A stretch of 64,000 nt of DNA from Winslowiella toletana (GTDB taxonomy: Bacteria > Pseudomonadota > Gammaproteobacteria > Enterobacterales > Enterobacteriaceae): the NCBI RefSeq assembly GCF_032164335.1, contig NZ_CP134152.1, positions 2,170,001-2,234,000 of the forward strand. The letters run 5' to 3'. Positions 1-8,400 of the stretch are shown one piece after another; the first letter of the stretch is position 1; each line of letters opens with the position of its first letter. The notes under the pieces were generated by a model that saw only the letters and a list, made by a program, of their open reading frames with translations, ran no database searches and had not been told where the DNA came from. Both the position numbers and the translations under genes were made by a program.

Positions 1-725
1 GTCGTATCCTGTGGCGAACCGATCCACACGGCTACGGCGCTTAAATTATCGCTTTTGCTACTGCGATCTATAGCTTTCTGCATCAGCGCCAGCCACTCTT
101 CAGGTGAGTTAACCATGCGCAATGCCTGTTCCATCTCTTCCGGCTGCAAATTCAGCCAGAAACCATCGGTACAGACTAAAAAAGCATCGCCGTCTTCCAG
201 TTCCACCACATCGCTGTAACTGGCCTCTCGTTCGGCTTCTGCACCGAGCGCATTATAAAGTAAATTACTGTTAATTCCGGTATTTTCATAGCCCGCGTCC
301 TTCATCTGCTGTGCCAGACTGTGGTCACGAGTCACCTGTTCAATATAACCGCGACGGAAGTGATAAATGCGGCTGTCACCTGCGTGCGCCCACCACGCCA
401 GCGCTTGGGTGCGGTCAATAAACAGTGCCGCAAGGGTGGTGCTCATCCGCTGTAGTTTCGGATTTATCTGTTGTGCATCACGCAGCGTGCGGGCAGTTTT
501 TTCTACCGCCTGACGAGTTTGTTGCGGATTGGCCGCGCGGCCACCATCCAGCTGGCCGAGTAAAGTGTCGCGCGTAATTCGCGCCGCTTTCTCACCACCC
601 GGCAGCCCTGCCACGCCATCACACACCAGAAAACAGGCACTGCGTTCACCCAACAGGCTGCCGGTTAAGTCCTGATTGCTCTGCCTTGCGCCAGTCTGGG
701 ACATTGAGCTAAAGGTAACCTTCAT
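1..725 (-). CDS. pppA: PP2C-family protein phosphatase of the T6SS (partial, C-terminus cut by window edge)
   Basis: Reading leftward from the ATG at 725 gives about 241 codons that run off the window. The protein has PP2C hallmarks: an early Asn-Gln-Asp (SNQDL), VCDGVAGLPGGE, a WAHAGDSRIYHFRRG motif and VCTDGFW, whose aspartates coordinate the two metals of this family. In T6SS clusters PppA removes threonine phosphates put on Fha/TagH by the kinase PpkA and so switches secretion off; that role is from the family. The ATG overlaps the stop of tagH (ATGA), indicating translational coupling. A ppkA gene is not visible and would lie to the left if present. Confidence 0.88.
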   Translation of the reverse strand, partial: MKVTFSSMSQTGARQSNQDLTGSLLGERSACFLVCDGVAGLPGGEKAARITRDTLLGQLDGGRAANPQQTRQAVEKTARTLRDAQQINPKLQRMSTTLAALFIDRTQALAWWAHAGDSRIYHFRRGYIEQVTRDHSLAQQMKDAGYENTGINSNLLYNALGAEAEREASYSDVVELEDGDAFLVCTDGFWLNLQPEEMEQALRMVNSPEEWLALMQKAIDRSSKSDNLSAVAVWIGSPQDT

Positions 726-1879
726 TCGGCGTCCGCTTTTAGTTGTGAATCTTTATACTGATTAACCTCAACGTCATAGGCATGCAGAAACGCTTCGCCA
801 AACAGCGTATGAAAGTCATCCTCAATTTCGCCCGCGGTATTTTGGTAATCGCGCACAAAATAGTCCCACATTGCGGCTTTGCGTGAGCTGGTAAAACTCA
901 TTTTACTCACCACACCTTCGCGTCTGGCCTGATCTTCCAGCCGCTGCGGATTAAACGACTGTAGCATGGCGGCGATAATCGCACGGATTCCGGCGATCAT
1001 ACCTAACTGATGGGCCTGTAAATCAACCAGCGCATCGCGGACCGCGTGTTCAGGCTGCATAAAACCCGGCATCTGGCTCTGGTACATCTGCATCAGTACG
1101 GTTTTACCCGAGGGCAGGATCTTGAACGGATTATTCGCCTCATTCAGGATCATGGTCATTTCCGCTTTCACGCCGCGTTTTAAAATCGAGCGTGAGGACA
1201 ACAGTGCCACCGTACCTTGTGAAAACAGGCTTAACATGCGGCCGGTCATGCGCATATCTTCTTCCGTCAGCGGCAGTTCGCTTTGTCGGCTGTCGAGCCC
1301 CATCCCTTCCAGCAGAGCCTGAATCAATTTTTCATTACTGCAAGCGGAGCTCTGTTCACTGTGCTCGCGGGTCTGGTGTGGCAGCGGATCGATATCCAGC
1401 CGTGCGCTGTTGTGCTTTATTGCGCGAACCGTTGGGGTTTCGCTGTTGTTGTTGTCATGAGTCGCAGCGACGATGGGCTGTTCCGCAGCCAGAATTCCTA
1501 ACGGATCGGCAGCCAGCGCCGCGTCCTGACTAAACAGGGCGAGTGGATCAAGGTTGCCTGCCTGCGACTGAGTGGGGTCGACGACGTTTATCTGATAATC
1601 GCCGATCCCGAGCGAGTCTCCGTGTTGCAGCTCAACCTGATGGCCGCGCGCCAGCGGCACGCCATTCAGCATCACCGATGTCACGCTGCCACGATTGGTC
1701 AGACGACACTCTCCGCTGGCGGCGACATGTACCAATGCTTGCAGGCGTGAAATGGCGCGATCCTCATCAGGCAGCACCAGATCGTTGTCGACGCTGCGGC
1801 CGATGGTGCCGCCCGGTGGCAGAAAATCAACCGTGGTTGGCGTTATCACGGTACTGCTTTGCACAAGGATAAATCGCAT
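722..1879 (-). CDS. tagH: T6SS-associated FHA-domain protein TagH
   Basis: 385 residues. An FHA fold spans roughly residues 20-100 (GGTIGRSVDNDLVLPDED, then ISRLQA and the LNG turn); FHA domains bind phosphothreonine peptides. After a low-complexity linker (about 110-180), residues 185-370 match the C-terminal domain of VasC/ImpI/TagH proteins (LPLTEEDMRMTGRML, then NPFKILPSGKTVLMQMY). The family couples threonine phosphorylation to T6SS assembly with PpkA and PppA. The gene lies 38 bp after tagF and overlaps pppA. The invariant FHA histidine position appears to be Gln here (SRLQA). Identification is strong; the exact symbol (fha or tagH) is convention. Confidence 0.9.
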   Translation of the reverse strand: MRFILVQSSTVITPTTVDFLPPGGTIGRSVDNDLVLPDEDRAISRLQALVHVAASGECRLTNRGSVTSVMLNGVPLARGHQVELQHGDSLGIGDYQINVVDPTQSQAGNLDPLALFSQDAALAADPLGILAAEQPIVAATHDNNNSETPTVRAIKHNSARLDIDPLPHQTREHSEQSSACSNEKLIQALLEGMGLDSRQSELPLTEEDMRMTGRMLSLFSQGTVALLSSRSILKRGVKAEMTMILNEANNPFKILPSGKTVLMQMYQSQMPGFMQPEHAVRDALVDLQAHQLGMIAGIRAIIAAMLQSFNPQRLEDQARREGVVSKMSFTSSRKAAMWDYFVRDYQNTAGEIEDDFHTLFGEAFLHAYDVEVNQYKDSQLKADAE

Positions 1880-1917
1880 AAAATTCCTGCATTAATAGGC
1901 CAGGTCGGCAAGTCGTG

Positions 1918-2616
1918 CTACTCAAACATCGGCGGATAAAGGCCGTTACGACCCGGTTGCGCACCTGCCGCCGGGTTGAAAAGCAGCGAAAAAAGTTGCG
2001 CGGTCAGATTACCGCTGTGTTTATGGGTAGCGTGAGGATAGCCATCACTGCGGTTGCTCCACCAGTAACTGATATAGCGTTGTGGATCAAAATTATCAGC
2101 CACTTCACGCCAGCCAAGCGTTATGGGCAAATTCTGATAGCCAATCACATCCATAATCGCCGATCGTTGATTTTTCGGCAGCGGCAGCGGCGGCAGTGCC
2201 AGTAAGCGGCTTTCCATCGCATCGGGAGACAGACGATCCCTGACGCCATGAAGCAGCGTATCGCCAAGTTCATGATACCAGTCGCCGGAAAGAGCCAGTT
2301 GCGCCGGGTGCCACTCGCTGAGGGAAAAACTGCGCAATGCCAGCAGTGGCCAGGCGCGGCCAACCCGATCGCGTGAGGGCAGTAAACAGCCCATCTGAAT
2401 GCGCTGTACGCCAGGGGTGGCAGGCAGCACGAAGTTCCAGACTGGCGCACGCAGAAAATCATTGCTGCTGACGTCGTTGTGATAATGCCACCAGGTCAAA
2501 CCCTGCTGAAACCAGTTTGACCAGCTGGCGACAATCGGTTCAGGCAAGCGCCGCTGGAGAAAATCACCGGTAGACGGCAGCTTCCCGTACCAGCCGGGAT
2601 GTATATTTTCAGCCAT
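1918..2616 (-). CDS. tagF: T6SS accessory protein TagF
   Basis: 232 residues starting MAENIHPGWYGKLPSTGDFL, the family opening (GWYGKLP.GDF). TagF is a small cytoplasmic protein that represses T6SS post-translationally in Pseudomonas and Agrobacterium; the role here is by homology. The frame stays open upstream to 2691, but the start at 2616 follows a GGACAGGA ribosome site and begins just after the tssM stop, whereas the longer form would overlap tssM by 59 bp. It sits between tssM and tagH in one direction, consistent with an operon tssL-tssM-tagF-tagH-pppA. Confidence 0.88.
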   Translation of the reverse strand: MAENIHPGWYGKLPSTGDFLQRRLPEPIVASWSNWFQQGLTWWHYHNDVSSNDFLRAPVWNFVLPATPGVQRIQMGCLLPSRDRVGRAWPLLALRSFSLSEWHPAQLALSGDWYHELGDTLLHGVRDRLSPDAMESRLLALPPLPLPKNQRSAIMDVIGYQNLPITLGWREVADNFDPQRYISYWWSNRSDGYPHATHKHSGNLTAQLFSLLFNPAAGAQPGRNGLYPPMFE

Positions 2617-2632
2617 AATCCTGTCCATCTGA

Positions 2633-4747
2633 TTAGTGCACACCCTGTGTGTCTGGCGGAAGAAGCCCCCCTGGCGTTGATGCCAGCGCATGACTGTTAC
2701 TGCCAGCCTTTTCCAGATTATCTGCCAGCTTACGCATCATTAGTGCGTTATCGCGTGCATAAGGCGAAGTCTGAATTTGTCGATCAAGCAGCTGGCTGAG
2801 ATGCCAGTCCAGCTGCTGTAAATCCCGGGTCGTCACCGTGGACCTCAGGGAACGCTGGAAATTCTGCATCACCCAGCCGCGCAGAAACTCACCGTCGTAA
2901 TTGCGTGGTTGATACAGCATCTGGTAAGCACGTAGCGCATTGCGGCTGAATTCGCTGTCATTGCCCTGATCATTACGCAGGGTGGTGGTTATCTGTCGCG
3001 CCACGCGTGGCAACAGCAGCGAACGTAACGCATTCTGATACAGCGTCCATGCGGCGTCGCTGACCTGATCGCCTCGATAGAGCCCACCGCGCAGGCTCAT
3101 CGGCGGATGATCAAGCGAAAACTCTGACGGCTGAGGTAACTTCACCAGGCCATTCAGGAACGGCAGCAGTGCGAGCATATCTGCCGCATCGTCGTCGACA
3201 TGGCTAAAACTCTCTGCCTGCTGACTGATGGCCGGGACGCGCGCCGCAATCTGCTGCAAATAGTGCTGATTCTGATAATAGCTCACCAGCCAGTAACCGG
3301 TGGTGAACATCAGCATCGCGGCCAGCGCGCCGTAGCCAATCCAGTGCAGCAGACGGTTACGGTACTCCCATGAACGGTCGCTGCCCGCCAGTCCGCTCTC
3401 TTTAAAAATAACCTCACACAGCAAGTCACGAATAAAGAAGCTCTGGCCCTTATTGGCCGGGATCGGCGCTGCACGATTAACGCTGTCCCAGCTGGCGATT
3501 GAATGGCTGTGCGGCTGGGGTAATTGCAGCTTGCGCGTCAGTTCACCCATCACCCGATCAAACGGCAATCCTTCCTGAGTACCACTGGTAAAGAACAGCC
3601 CGCGTGCCGACCATGCAACGTCGCCCGCATCCGTTGAAAAGATAACATCAAGATATTCCGCCAGCAGGGGGCGAAGTGAGGCAAATTCCTGCGGAAACAG
3701 GAAGCAGTCGGCGCGCTGAGTTAAGTCATTTTCTGCGGCCATTTTAGCGGACAGTCCGGCGTTCAGCCGGGCGGAAAGCTCCAGGAATTGCTGCTCGAAC
3801 AGCGTGTTCAGTTCACGTTCACTGTCGCGATTCGGCTGCCATGGAAAGGTAAAACCCCAGGTCCGATCGCGCTGTGCTTTATCGAGGCTGGCAAAATAAC
3901 TCATAAAACCTTTCAGCAGGTCGGTCTTGGTGACCATCAGATAAACCGGGAAGTGGATGCCGGTCTGCTGATGGAGTTCATCCATTCGACTGCGCAACGC
4001 GCTGGCCTGGCGATGGCGCGCATCGGCAGAGTCACTCAGCAAATCGGCGACGCTGATGGTAATAATTACCCCGTTAATCGGCTGGCGTGCGCGGTAGTGC
4101 TTGAGCAGATTGATAAAGGTCTGCCATTCGCTGGCGTCGCGGGCGCGCATGCTCTCCTGCATCGTATAGCGTCCGGCGGTATCCAGCAGCACGGCGCGAT
4201 CGGTAAACCACCAGTCACAATGGCGAGTACCGCCAATGCCGCGTATCGCCTGTTTTCCCAGCGTATCCGTCAGCGGGAAGTCCAGGCCAGAGTTGATCAG
4301 CGCGGTGGTTTTACCGGCACCCGGCGCGCCGACGATCATATACCACGGCAACTGATAGAGATAACGAGCACTGTAGCGCTGCAACCAGCCCACGCGGGGT
4401 TTTTGATAGAAATGCGCCTTTTTCAGCAGGGTGGCAGCCTGATTAAAACGCGCGCTTAACAGCTCTTCCGTCGCCATCAGCTCACCATGATCGACACTGC
4501 TGTCCTGCAAATTGTGCAGCAGCTTGCTGTTAAACCAGGCGCTATACAAACGGGGGATCAGCTGCAATAAGATCCAGAGGAAGTAGCAGAAGCCGGTCAA
4601 CACCTGACGATTGATTTTTGCTTCCAGCGGACGTAAGTCATTAATAGCGATCAGCGGTCCCAGCATCCAGATTACGCTGGAAAGTGCGGTGATACCGATA
4701 AAGCCCCATAGCAGGCGGCTGGTAAGCAGTGAGGTGAGGTTGCGCAT
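2633..4747 (-). CDS. tssM: T6SS inner-membrane protein TssM (IcmF family), short form
   Basis: 704 residues from the ATG at 4747 (a GTG at 4750 is also possible). Two N-terminal membrane segments (about residues 13-36 and 50-72), a cytoplasmic NTPase-like domain with Walker A GAPGAGKT (about 140-147) and LLDTAGRY, then a third membrane segment near 475 (IGYGALAAMLMFTTGYWLV) and a periplasmic stretch. Full TssM proteins are usually 1,100-1,200 residues; here the periplasmic region ends after about 210 residues in a Pro/Ser-rich tail, so the C-terminal domains that contact TssJ are missing. The reading frame ends cleanly 16 bp before tagF. Overlaps the tssL stop. May be a degenerate or minimal TssM. 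Confidence 0.85.
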   Translation of the reverse strand: MRNLTSLLTSRLLWGFIGITALSSVIWMLGPLIAINDLRPLEAKINRQVLTGFCYFLWILLQLIPRLYSAWFNSKLLHNLQDSSVDHGELMATEELLSARFNQAATLLKKAHFYQKPRVGWLQRYSARYLYQLPWYMIVGAPGAGKTTALINSGLDFPLTDTLGKQAIRGIGGTRHCDWWFTDRAVLLDTAGRYTMQESMRARDASEWQTFINLLKHYRARQPINGVIITISVADLLSDSADARHRQASALRSRMDELHQQTGIHFPVYLMVTKTDLLKGFMSYFASLDKAQRDRTWGFTFPWQPNRDSERELNTLFEQQFLELSARLNAGLSAKMAAENDLTQRADCFLFPQEFASLRPLLAEYLDVIFSTDAGDVAWSARGLFFTSGTQEGLPFDRVMGELTRKLQLPQPHSHSIASWDSVNRAAPIPANKGQSFFIRDLLCEVIFKESGLAGSDRSWEYRNRLLHWIGYGALAAMLMFTTGYWLVSYYQNQHYLQQIAARVPAISQQAESFSHVDDDAADMLALLPFLNGLVKLPQPSEFSLDHPPMSLRGGLYRGDQVSDAAWTLYQNALRSLLLPRVARQITTTLRNDQGNDSEFSRNALRAYQMLYQPRNYDGEFLRGWVMQNFQRSLRSTVTTRDLQQLDWHLSQLLDRQIQTSPYARDNALMMRKLADNLEKAGSNSHALASTPGGLLPPDTQGVH

Positions 4748-6003
4748 CACGGCGTTCCTTTGTTAACCGTGCTGGCCGACTCGGGAGTGGCAAACAGGGT
4801 GATTTCAACGCGCCGGTTACGCGCGCGATTCTCCGGGCTGTCATTGGGGTGCAGAGCTGCGCTGTCACCACGGCCTTCGGCTCTGATGCTGTGTCCCATC
4901 GCCAGCTGCTGGCGTAGCAGGGCGCTAATTGTGCGCGCCTGCGCCTGCGAATATTCGTAGTTGGATGCAAAGCGGCTACTGTTCAGCGGTTGATTATCGG
5001 TGTACACCGTGACCACCACACTGCCTTTGATATCGCTCATCGCCGCCGCGACGCGCGCGATCAACGCCCGGCCAACCGGATTGAGTGCGGTAGCCGCGTG
5101 ATCGAACAGTTTATCGCTCGACAGCATCACTTTGCTGCCAAAGGGGCCGTCGCTGACTTCCAGCTGACCGGCAGCAATCACGTCACTGAGTGATTTACGC
5201 AAATCGAGCAGACGCTGGGGCGAACTGAAGTTTCGGCTGTTTTTCACCTGCGGCAGCGGGATTTGATAGATATCGCGTAACAGCGGTTCGGCGGCATTAC
5301 CCAGACGCCAGTTCAGCCCGCTGTAGATCATGCAGGCGATAAATGCCGTCACCGCAATGCAGGCCCAGAGCGGCACTGGCGCTCGCCACAGCGTGCTCTG
5401 CTGCGGCCTGACTACCACCTGCGAGGTCGGCGGCGATGGCGAGTTATTGCGGGTGGACGCGATCAATTGTGCAAGGCGGCTGCGAATTGCTTCACACTGC
5501 TCGCGTCCATTGGCGGCCCCGCGATAACGACCTTCATAACCGAGCAGTAAGCAGTAATGAATCACTTCCAGCAGCCACAGATGCTGTTGCGGTGACTGCG
5601 AGATACGTGACAGCAGCTGAAAGAATTTCTCGCCACCCCAGCTTTCATTATGGAAGGTGACCAGCAGCCCGTTACCTGACCAGACGCCACGCGTGCCCCA
5701 CGGCGTCTGTGCGGCAGCTTCGTCCAGCACGCTGCATAAGCAGTAGCGGGCACCAATAATCATCTCAAACGGCAGTTCCAGCTGTTTACAGCGGGCTTCA
5801 AACTGCCGGATTTCATCGACCAGCTGGTAGCGCAGCCCGGCCGGATCGTCATGAGTCGCCGCCTGGCGAATCTGCACAATCGCATTCAGCAAAGGCGCGG
5901 CGGCGGCATGGAGTGGGTTTTCGGCGCTCGCATAGTGCGTATCGCGGGCAGCAAGTTCCGGCGTCATGGGTGATTGTAAATCCTGGCTTGGTGTCTGATC
6001 CAT
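4747..6003 (-). CDS. tssL: T6SS membrane protein TssL (DotU) with C-terminal OmpA domain
   Basis: 418 residues. The N-terminal half (about 30-200) is the cytoplasmic DotU/TssL domain (NPLHAAAAPLLNAIVQIR, then YCLCSVLDEAAAQTPWG). One membrane helix follows near 217-237 (LWACIAVTAFIACMIYSGL). The C-terminal part (about 300-410) is an OmpA-like peptidoglycan-binding domain ending in GRGDSAALHPNDSPENRARN, typical of 'specialised' TssL. TssL, TssM and TssJ form the T6SS membrane complex; the OmpA tail anchors it to the cell wall. It heads the visible operon; its last bases overlap tssM. Confidence 0.93.
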   Translation of the reverse strand: MDQTPSQDLQSPMTPELAARDTHYASAENPLHAAAAPLLNAIVQIRQAATHDDPAGLRYQLVDEIRQFEARCKQLELPFEMIIGARYCLCSVLDEAAAQTPWGTRGVWSGNGLLVTFHNESWGGEKFFQLLSRISQSPQQHLWLLEVIHYCLLLGYEGRYRGAANGREQCEAIRSRLAQLIASTRNNSPSPPTSQVVVRPQQSTLWRAPVPLWACIAVTAFIACMIYSGLNWRLGNAAEPLLRDIYQIPLPQVKNSRNFSSPQRLLDLRKSLSDVIAAGQLEVSDGPFGSKVMLSSDKLFDHAATALNPVGRALIARVAAAMSDIKGSVVVTVYTDNQPLNSSRFASNYEYSQAQARTISALLRQQLAMGHSIRAEGRGDSAALHPNDSPENRARNRRVEITLFATPESASTVNKGTP

Positions 6004-6030
6004 CAGAGCACTTTATCGGTTTAATAAGCA

Positions 6031-6053
6031 GAAAAGGCGCTGCTTAGCGCCTT
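6031..6053 (-). terminator. Intrinsic terminator after the SH3-type lipoprotein gene
   Basis: Read on the minus strand: AAGGCGC, six-base loop, GCGCCTT, followed by TTTTC. It lies just after the lipoprotein stop codon (6067) and before tssL (6003), suggesting that the lipoprotein gene is its own transcription unit. Confidence 0.6.
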
Positions 6054-6066
6054 ACACGTCAACGGG

Positions 6067-6561
6067 CTAATCGAGTATCCAGGTGGCGGTGTCCTTGCTG
6101 CGGCAGGCTTTACTGTCACCTCCGACATCAACACACACCTGCTGCCTGGCAGCTTTACGCGGGCGTGGGCGATCGCTTTGTACCGTGGCATCATAGCGTT
6201 CGCTGGGCACGCCAGCTTTCAGTGGCACATAGCCGACTAATTGCTGCTGACCCTCGTCGGCAATCGCCAGCCAATGATTTTCCACCGTGCCTAAGACGGT
6301 AAATGGCTTACCGGAGTCCAGATAACCGACAATTTTCCCACTGTAATCGGGGGTGGTCATGACCGAAGATTTATACAGTGCGCGCCAGGTTTGATTAACC
6401 GGCTTAAACTTCTGCGGCGCCTGAACCGCATAGCGGTGAGTGAGTGTTACTCCCGCAACCTCACTGGTCACCAGCGAGTCATCCGTCAGGGGCGGCGGTG
6501 GCGCCTGACATCCCGCGACAACAAGCACAGCTAACAGCGTTAACGCGATACGAATTTTCAC
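6067..6561 (-). CDS. SH3-type outer-envelope lipoprotein next to the T6SS
   Basis: 164 residues from the GTG at 6561, chosen because GAGG lies six bases upstream and the product then begins with a compact lipoprotein signal (VKIRIALTLLAVLVVAGC, lipobox VAGC). The frame is open upstream to 6621, but that would place about 20 residues before the signal. Residues about 55-115 look like a bacterial SH3 fold (GYLDSGKPFTVLGTVENHWL, then VGYVPLKAG), a domain that often binds peptidoglycan or peptides. The tail is basic, with three cysteines (VCVDVGG, KACRS). It lies directly upstream of tssL in the same direction but is followed by a terminator. It is not the TssJ (SciN) type. Function unknown. Confidence 0.8.
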   Translation of the reverse strand: MKIRIALTLLAVLVVAGCQAPPPPLTDDSLVTSEVAGVTLTHRYAVQAPQKFKPVNQTWRALYKSSVMTTPDYSGKIVGYLDSGKPFTVLGTVENHWLAIADEGQQQLVGYVPLKAGVPSERYDATVQSDRPRPRKAARQQVCVDVGGDSKACRSKDTATWILD

Positions 6562-6846
6562 AGTAATCCTCGTGAATGTCATCAGAGCGTCTGGACAATT
6601 GCAGACATGACGGCGTAACAATGAACAGCTTCAGGCGGTTAATTCACCGCTGAATGCCGCAGCAACGGCGCGAAAAATTGTTCAGTTTTACAAAAAGATA
6701 AAGCTGGCGTCAGTCTACCTGACACTTTTGAGATTTAAAACCATTGCAGCCTAAAGGTGATCATGTTATTTCGGCCTGCGCCAGGGCGAGACGGCACGGC
6801 TTTTGCTTAATCTGCCTTACCTTGTCAGCACGCCGGAAACGCCTTA

Positions 6847-8112
6847 ATGAATCACGCCACGCCATCCGCCCTGAATTACTTACTGGCTTCACGTCAGAGT
6901 GAAATCGCCAGCCTGCGCAATTTGCTGCATACCGGACGGCTGATCGGCCAGATTAGCCAGTTGATCCATGTGCTGCAACGTGAACGTGGAGCCTCAAATA
7001 TCTGGATCTGTTCGCAGGGCAAGTTGTTTGGCGACGAGTTGCCACAGCGCGCACGCGATGTCAGCCGCGAGTGCGACGCGATGACTGCGTTACTGCCGGG
7101 TACAGAAACCGGCCCGCTGGCCGGTAGCAGCCGTCTGTATGCTCGGATTGCCGCCGCGCTACAGGGGCTGAGCGACCTTGACGCGCTGCGACAGCAGGTA
7201 AAACGGCTGGCGGTGAGTCATGATGTGGCGATGGAACGCTTTAACCAGATTATTCGCCAGCTGCTTAACCTGGTGTTTGAAGCCGCCGATACCGCCAGCG
7301 ATCCGCAGGTGTCGCGCGCGTTGATCGCCATGTTCAGTTTTATGCAGGGAAAAGAGCTGGCGGGTCAGGAACGCGCGACCGGTTCAGCGGGTTTTGCCGC
7401 TGGTGTTTTCAGCACGGCCCAGAGTAAAACGCTGGTGGCATTGATTGAGCAGCAGCAGCGCTGCTTCGCCACCTTCAGCCAGTTTGCCGATGCGCAGAGC
7501 TTACAGTTATGGCGCACTATTGCCGAAGCCGACAGCGAAACAGAGCGCCTGCGTCGGGTGGCCTGTATGAGCAGCAAAACTGAAGAAAGCGGGGCGCTGC
7601 GCTGGTTCCAGCTGTTGACTAAACGGCTTGATGGCATGAAAGGGGTGGAAGACCAGCTGGAAACGACCCTGATGCAGTGCTGCCGCAGCACCATTAAGCG
7701 CGCCGAAACGGCAGAGGCGCTGGGCGATTCCAGTGAACAATGGCAGATCCTGAATCAGCAGCAGGGCTACAGCCTGTATGTCGGCGGCGCGGATTGGCTG
7801 GAGCAGCACAGTACAACGCTGGATTCTGAAGGTGTTTCGCCGCAGCTCGGGCGTTCGGTACTGACCCTGATTCAGCAGCAGGCGCAGCGCTTGCAGGCGC
7901 AGGCGGATGAACTGGCGATGATGCGTGCCACGCTTAACGATCGTAAGCAGATTGATCAGGCAAAGCTGCTGCTGATGAAACATCACCAGTGCAGTGAAGA
8001 GCAGGCGTGGCAGACACTGCGCAAAATGGCGATGAACCAAAACAAAAGGGTGGCGGAGATAGCGGCGGCGATGCTGTCGGTAGCGGCGGCATTTGCCGAT
8101 ACCCCGAAATGA
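6847..8112 (+). CDS. nasR: Nitrate-responsive transcription antiterminator NasR
   Basis: 421 residues. The bulk (about 30-300) is a helical nitrate/nitrite-sensing NIT domain (QISQLIHVLQRERGASNIWI, then GKELAGQERATGSAGFAAG). The C-terminus (about 345-415) is an ANTAR RNA-binding domain (LNDRKQIDQAKLLLMKHHQ, SEEQAWQTLRKMAMNQNKRV). In Klebsiella, NasR binds nitrate or nitrite and then prevents termination in the nasF leader; the matching leader lies immediately downstream (8278-8376). GGAAA lies seven bases before the ATG. Same direction as the nas operon but with its own space upstream. Confidence 0.95.
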   Translation: MNHATPSALNYLLASRQSEIASLRNLLHTGRLIGQISQLIHVLQRERGASNIWICSQGKLFGDELPQRARDVSRECDAMTALLPGTETGPLAGSSRLYARIAAALQGLSDLDALRQQVKRLAVSHDVAMERFNQIIRQLLNLVFEAADTASDPQVSRALIAMFSFMQGKELAGQERATGSAGFAAGVFSTAQSKTLVALIEQQQRCFATFSQFADAQSLQLWRTIAEADSETERLRRVACMSSKTEESGALRWFQLLTKRLDGMKGVEDQLETTLMQCCRSTIKRAETAEALGDSSEQWQILNQQQGYSLYVGGADWLEQHSTTLDSEGVSPQLGRSVLTLIQQQAQRLQAQADELAMMRATLNDRKQIDQAKLLLMKHHQCSEEQAWQTLRKMAMNQNKRVAEIAAAMLSVAAAFADTPK

Positions 8113-8118
8113 GTATCT

Positions 8119-8155
8119 GCACAAAGGGTGTGCGTTTTATGCCTCAGTATAGTGC
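8119..8155 (+). promoter_or_regulatory. Putative NtrC enhancer sites upstream of nasF
   Basis: A 15-bp site GCACAAAGGGTGTGC (8119-8133) fits the NtrC core GCAC-N7-GTGC exactly. A weaker one (8141-8155, GCCT-N7-GTGC) lies with its centre 22 bp further on. They sit about 150 bp before the predicted start of the sigma54 promoter, a normal enhancer distance. Binding is inferred from sequence only. Confidence 0.6.
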
Positions 8156-8250
8156 GTAATACGCGATATTCTGTCGCCAGATAATCCCAACCGATGCGGT
8201 AAAGCGGCTAAATAGCGAATTTACTGAGCTTTAGCCACCGATAAAAAAGC

Positions 8251-8266
8251 TGGCACAGTGCTTGCA
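8251..8266 (+). promoter_or_regulatory. Sigma54 promoter of nasF
   Basis: TGGCACAGTGCTTGCA is a complete match to the sigma54 -24/-12 consensus TGGCAC-N5-TTGCA. Transcription would begin near 8277, exactly at the foot of the first antitermination hairpin. This matches the known sigma54/NtrC control of Klebsiella nasF. Confidence 0.9.
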
Positions 8267-8277
8267 ACACTTTTAAG

Positions 8278-8310
8278 ACAAATAACGCATTTGTTTCACC
8301 AACGGCGGTG
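8278..8310 (+). promoter_or_regulatory. Two-hairpin ANTAR (NasR) recognition element in the nasF leader
   Basis: Hairpin 1 (8278-8294): ACAAAT, loop AACGC, ATTTGT. Hairpin 2 (8297-8310): CACC, hexaloop AACGGC, GGTG. Both loops carry A at position 1 and G at position 4, the pattern known for tandem ANTAR targets. The element starts at the predicted 5' end of the transcript and precedes the terminator by about 20 bases. Confidence 0.82.
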
Positions 8311-8330
8311 TAATGAGTGCTTTGGATAAA

Positions 8331-8376
8331 GGCGTCCTGCCGCATGCATTTGCATGTCGGAGGACGCCTTTTTTTA
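8331..8376 (+). terminator. Regulated intrinsic terminator in the nasF leader
   Basis: Stem GGCGTCCT (8331-8338) pairs with AGGACGCC (8361-8368), with an inner CCGCATGCA/TGCATG-CGG stem, followed by a run of seven T. It lies 24 bases before the nasF start. In Klebsiella this is the terminator that NasR suppresses when nitrate is present. Confidence 0.9.
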
Positions 8377-8400
8377 TTTCTTTTTTCCAGGAAGCTAATG

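Noticed and set aside
2616..2691. TagF starting at 2691 and overlapping tssM
   Set aside because: The added residues are not in the family and would overlap the tssM end; the start at 2616 has a good ribosome site.
3788..4459. 223-codon plus-strand frame inside tssM
   Set aside because: Antisense to the conserved NTPase domain of TssM, no family features.
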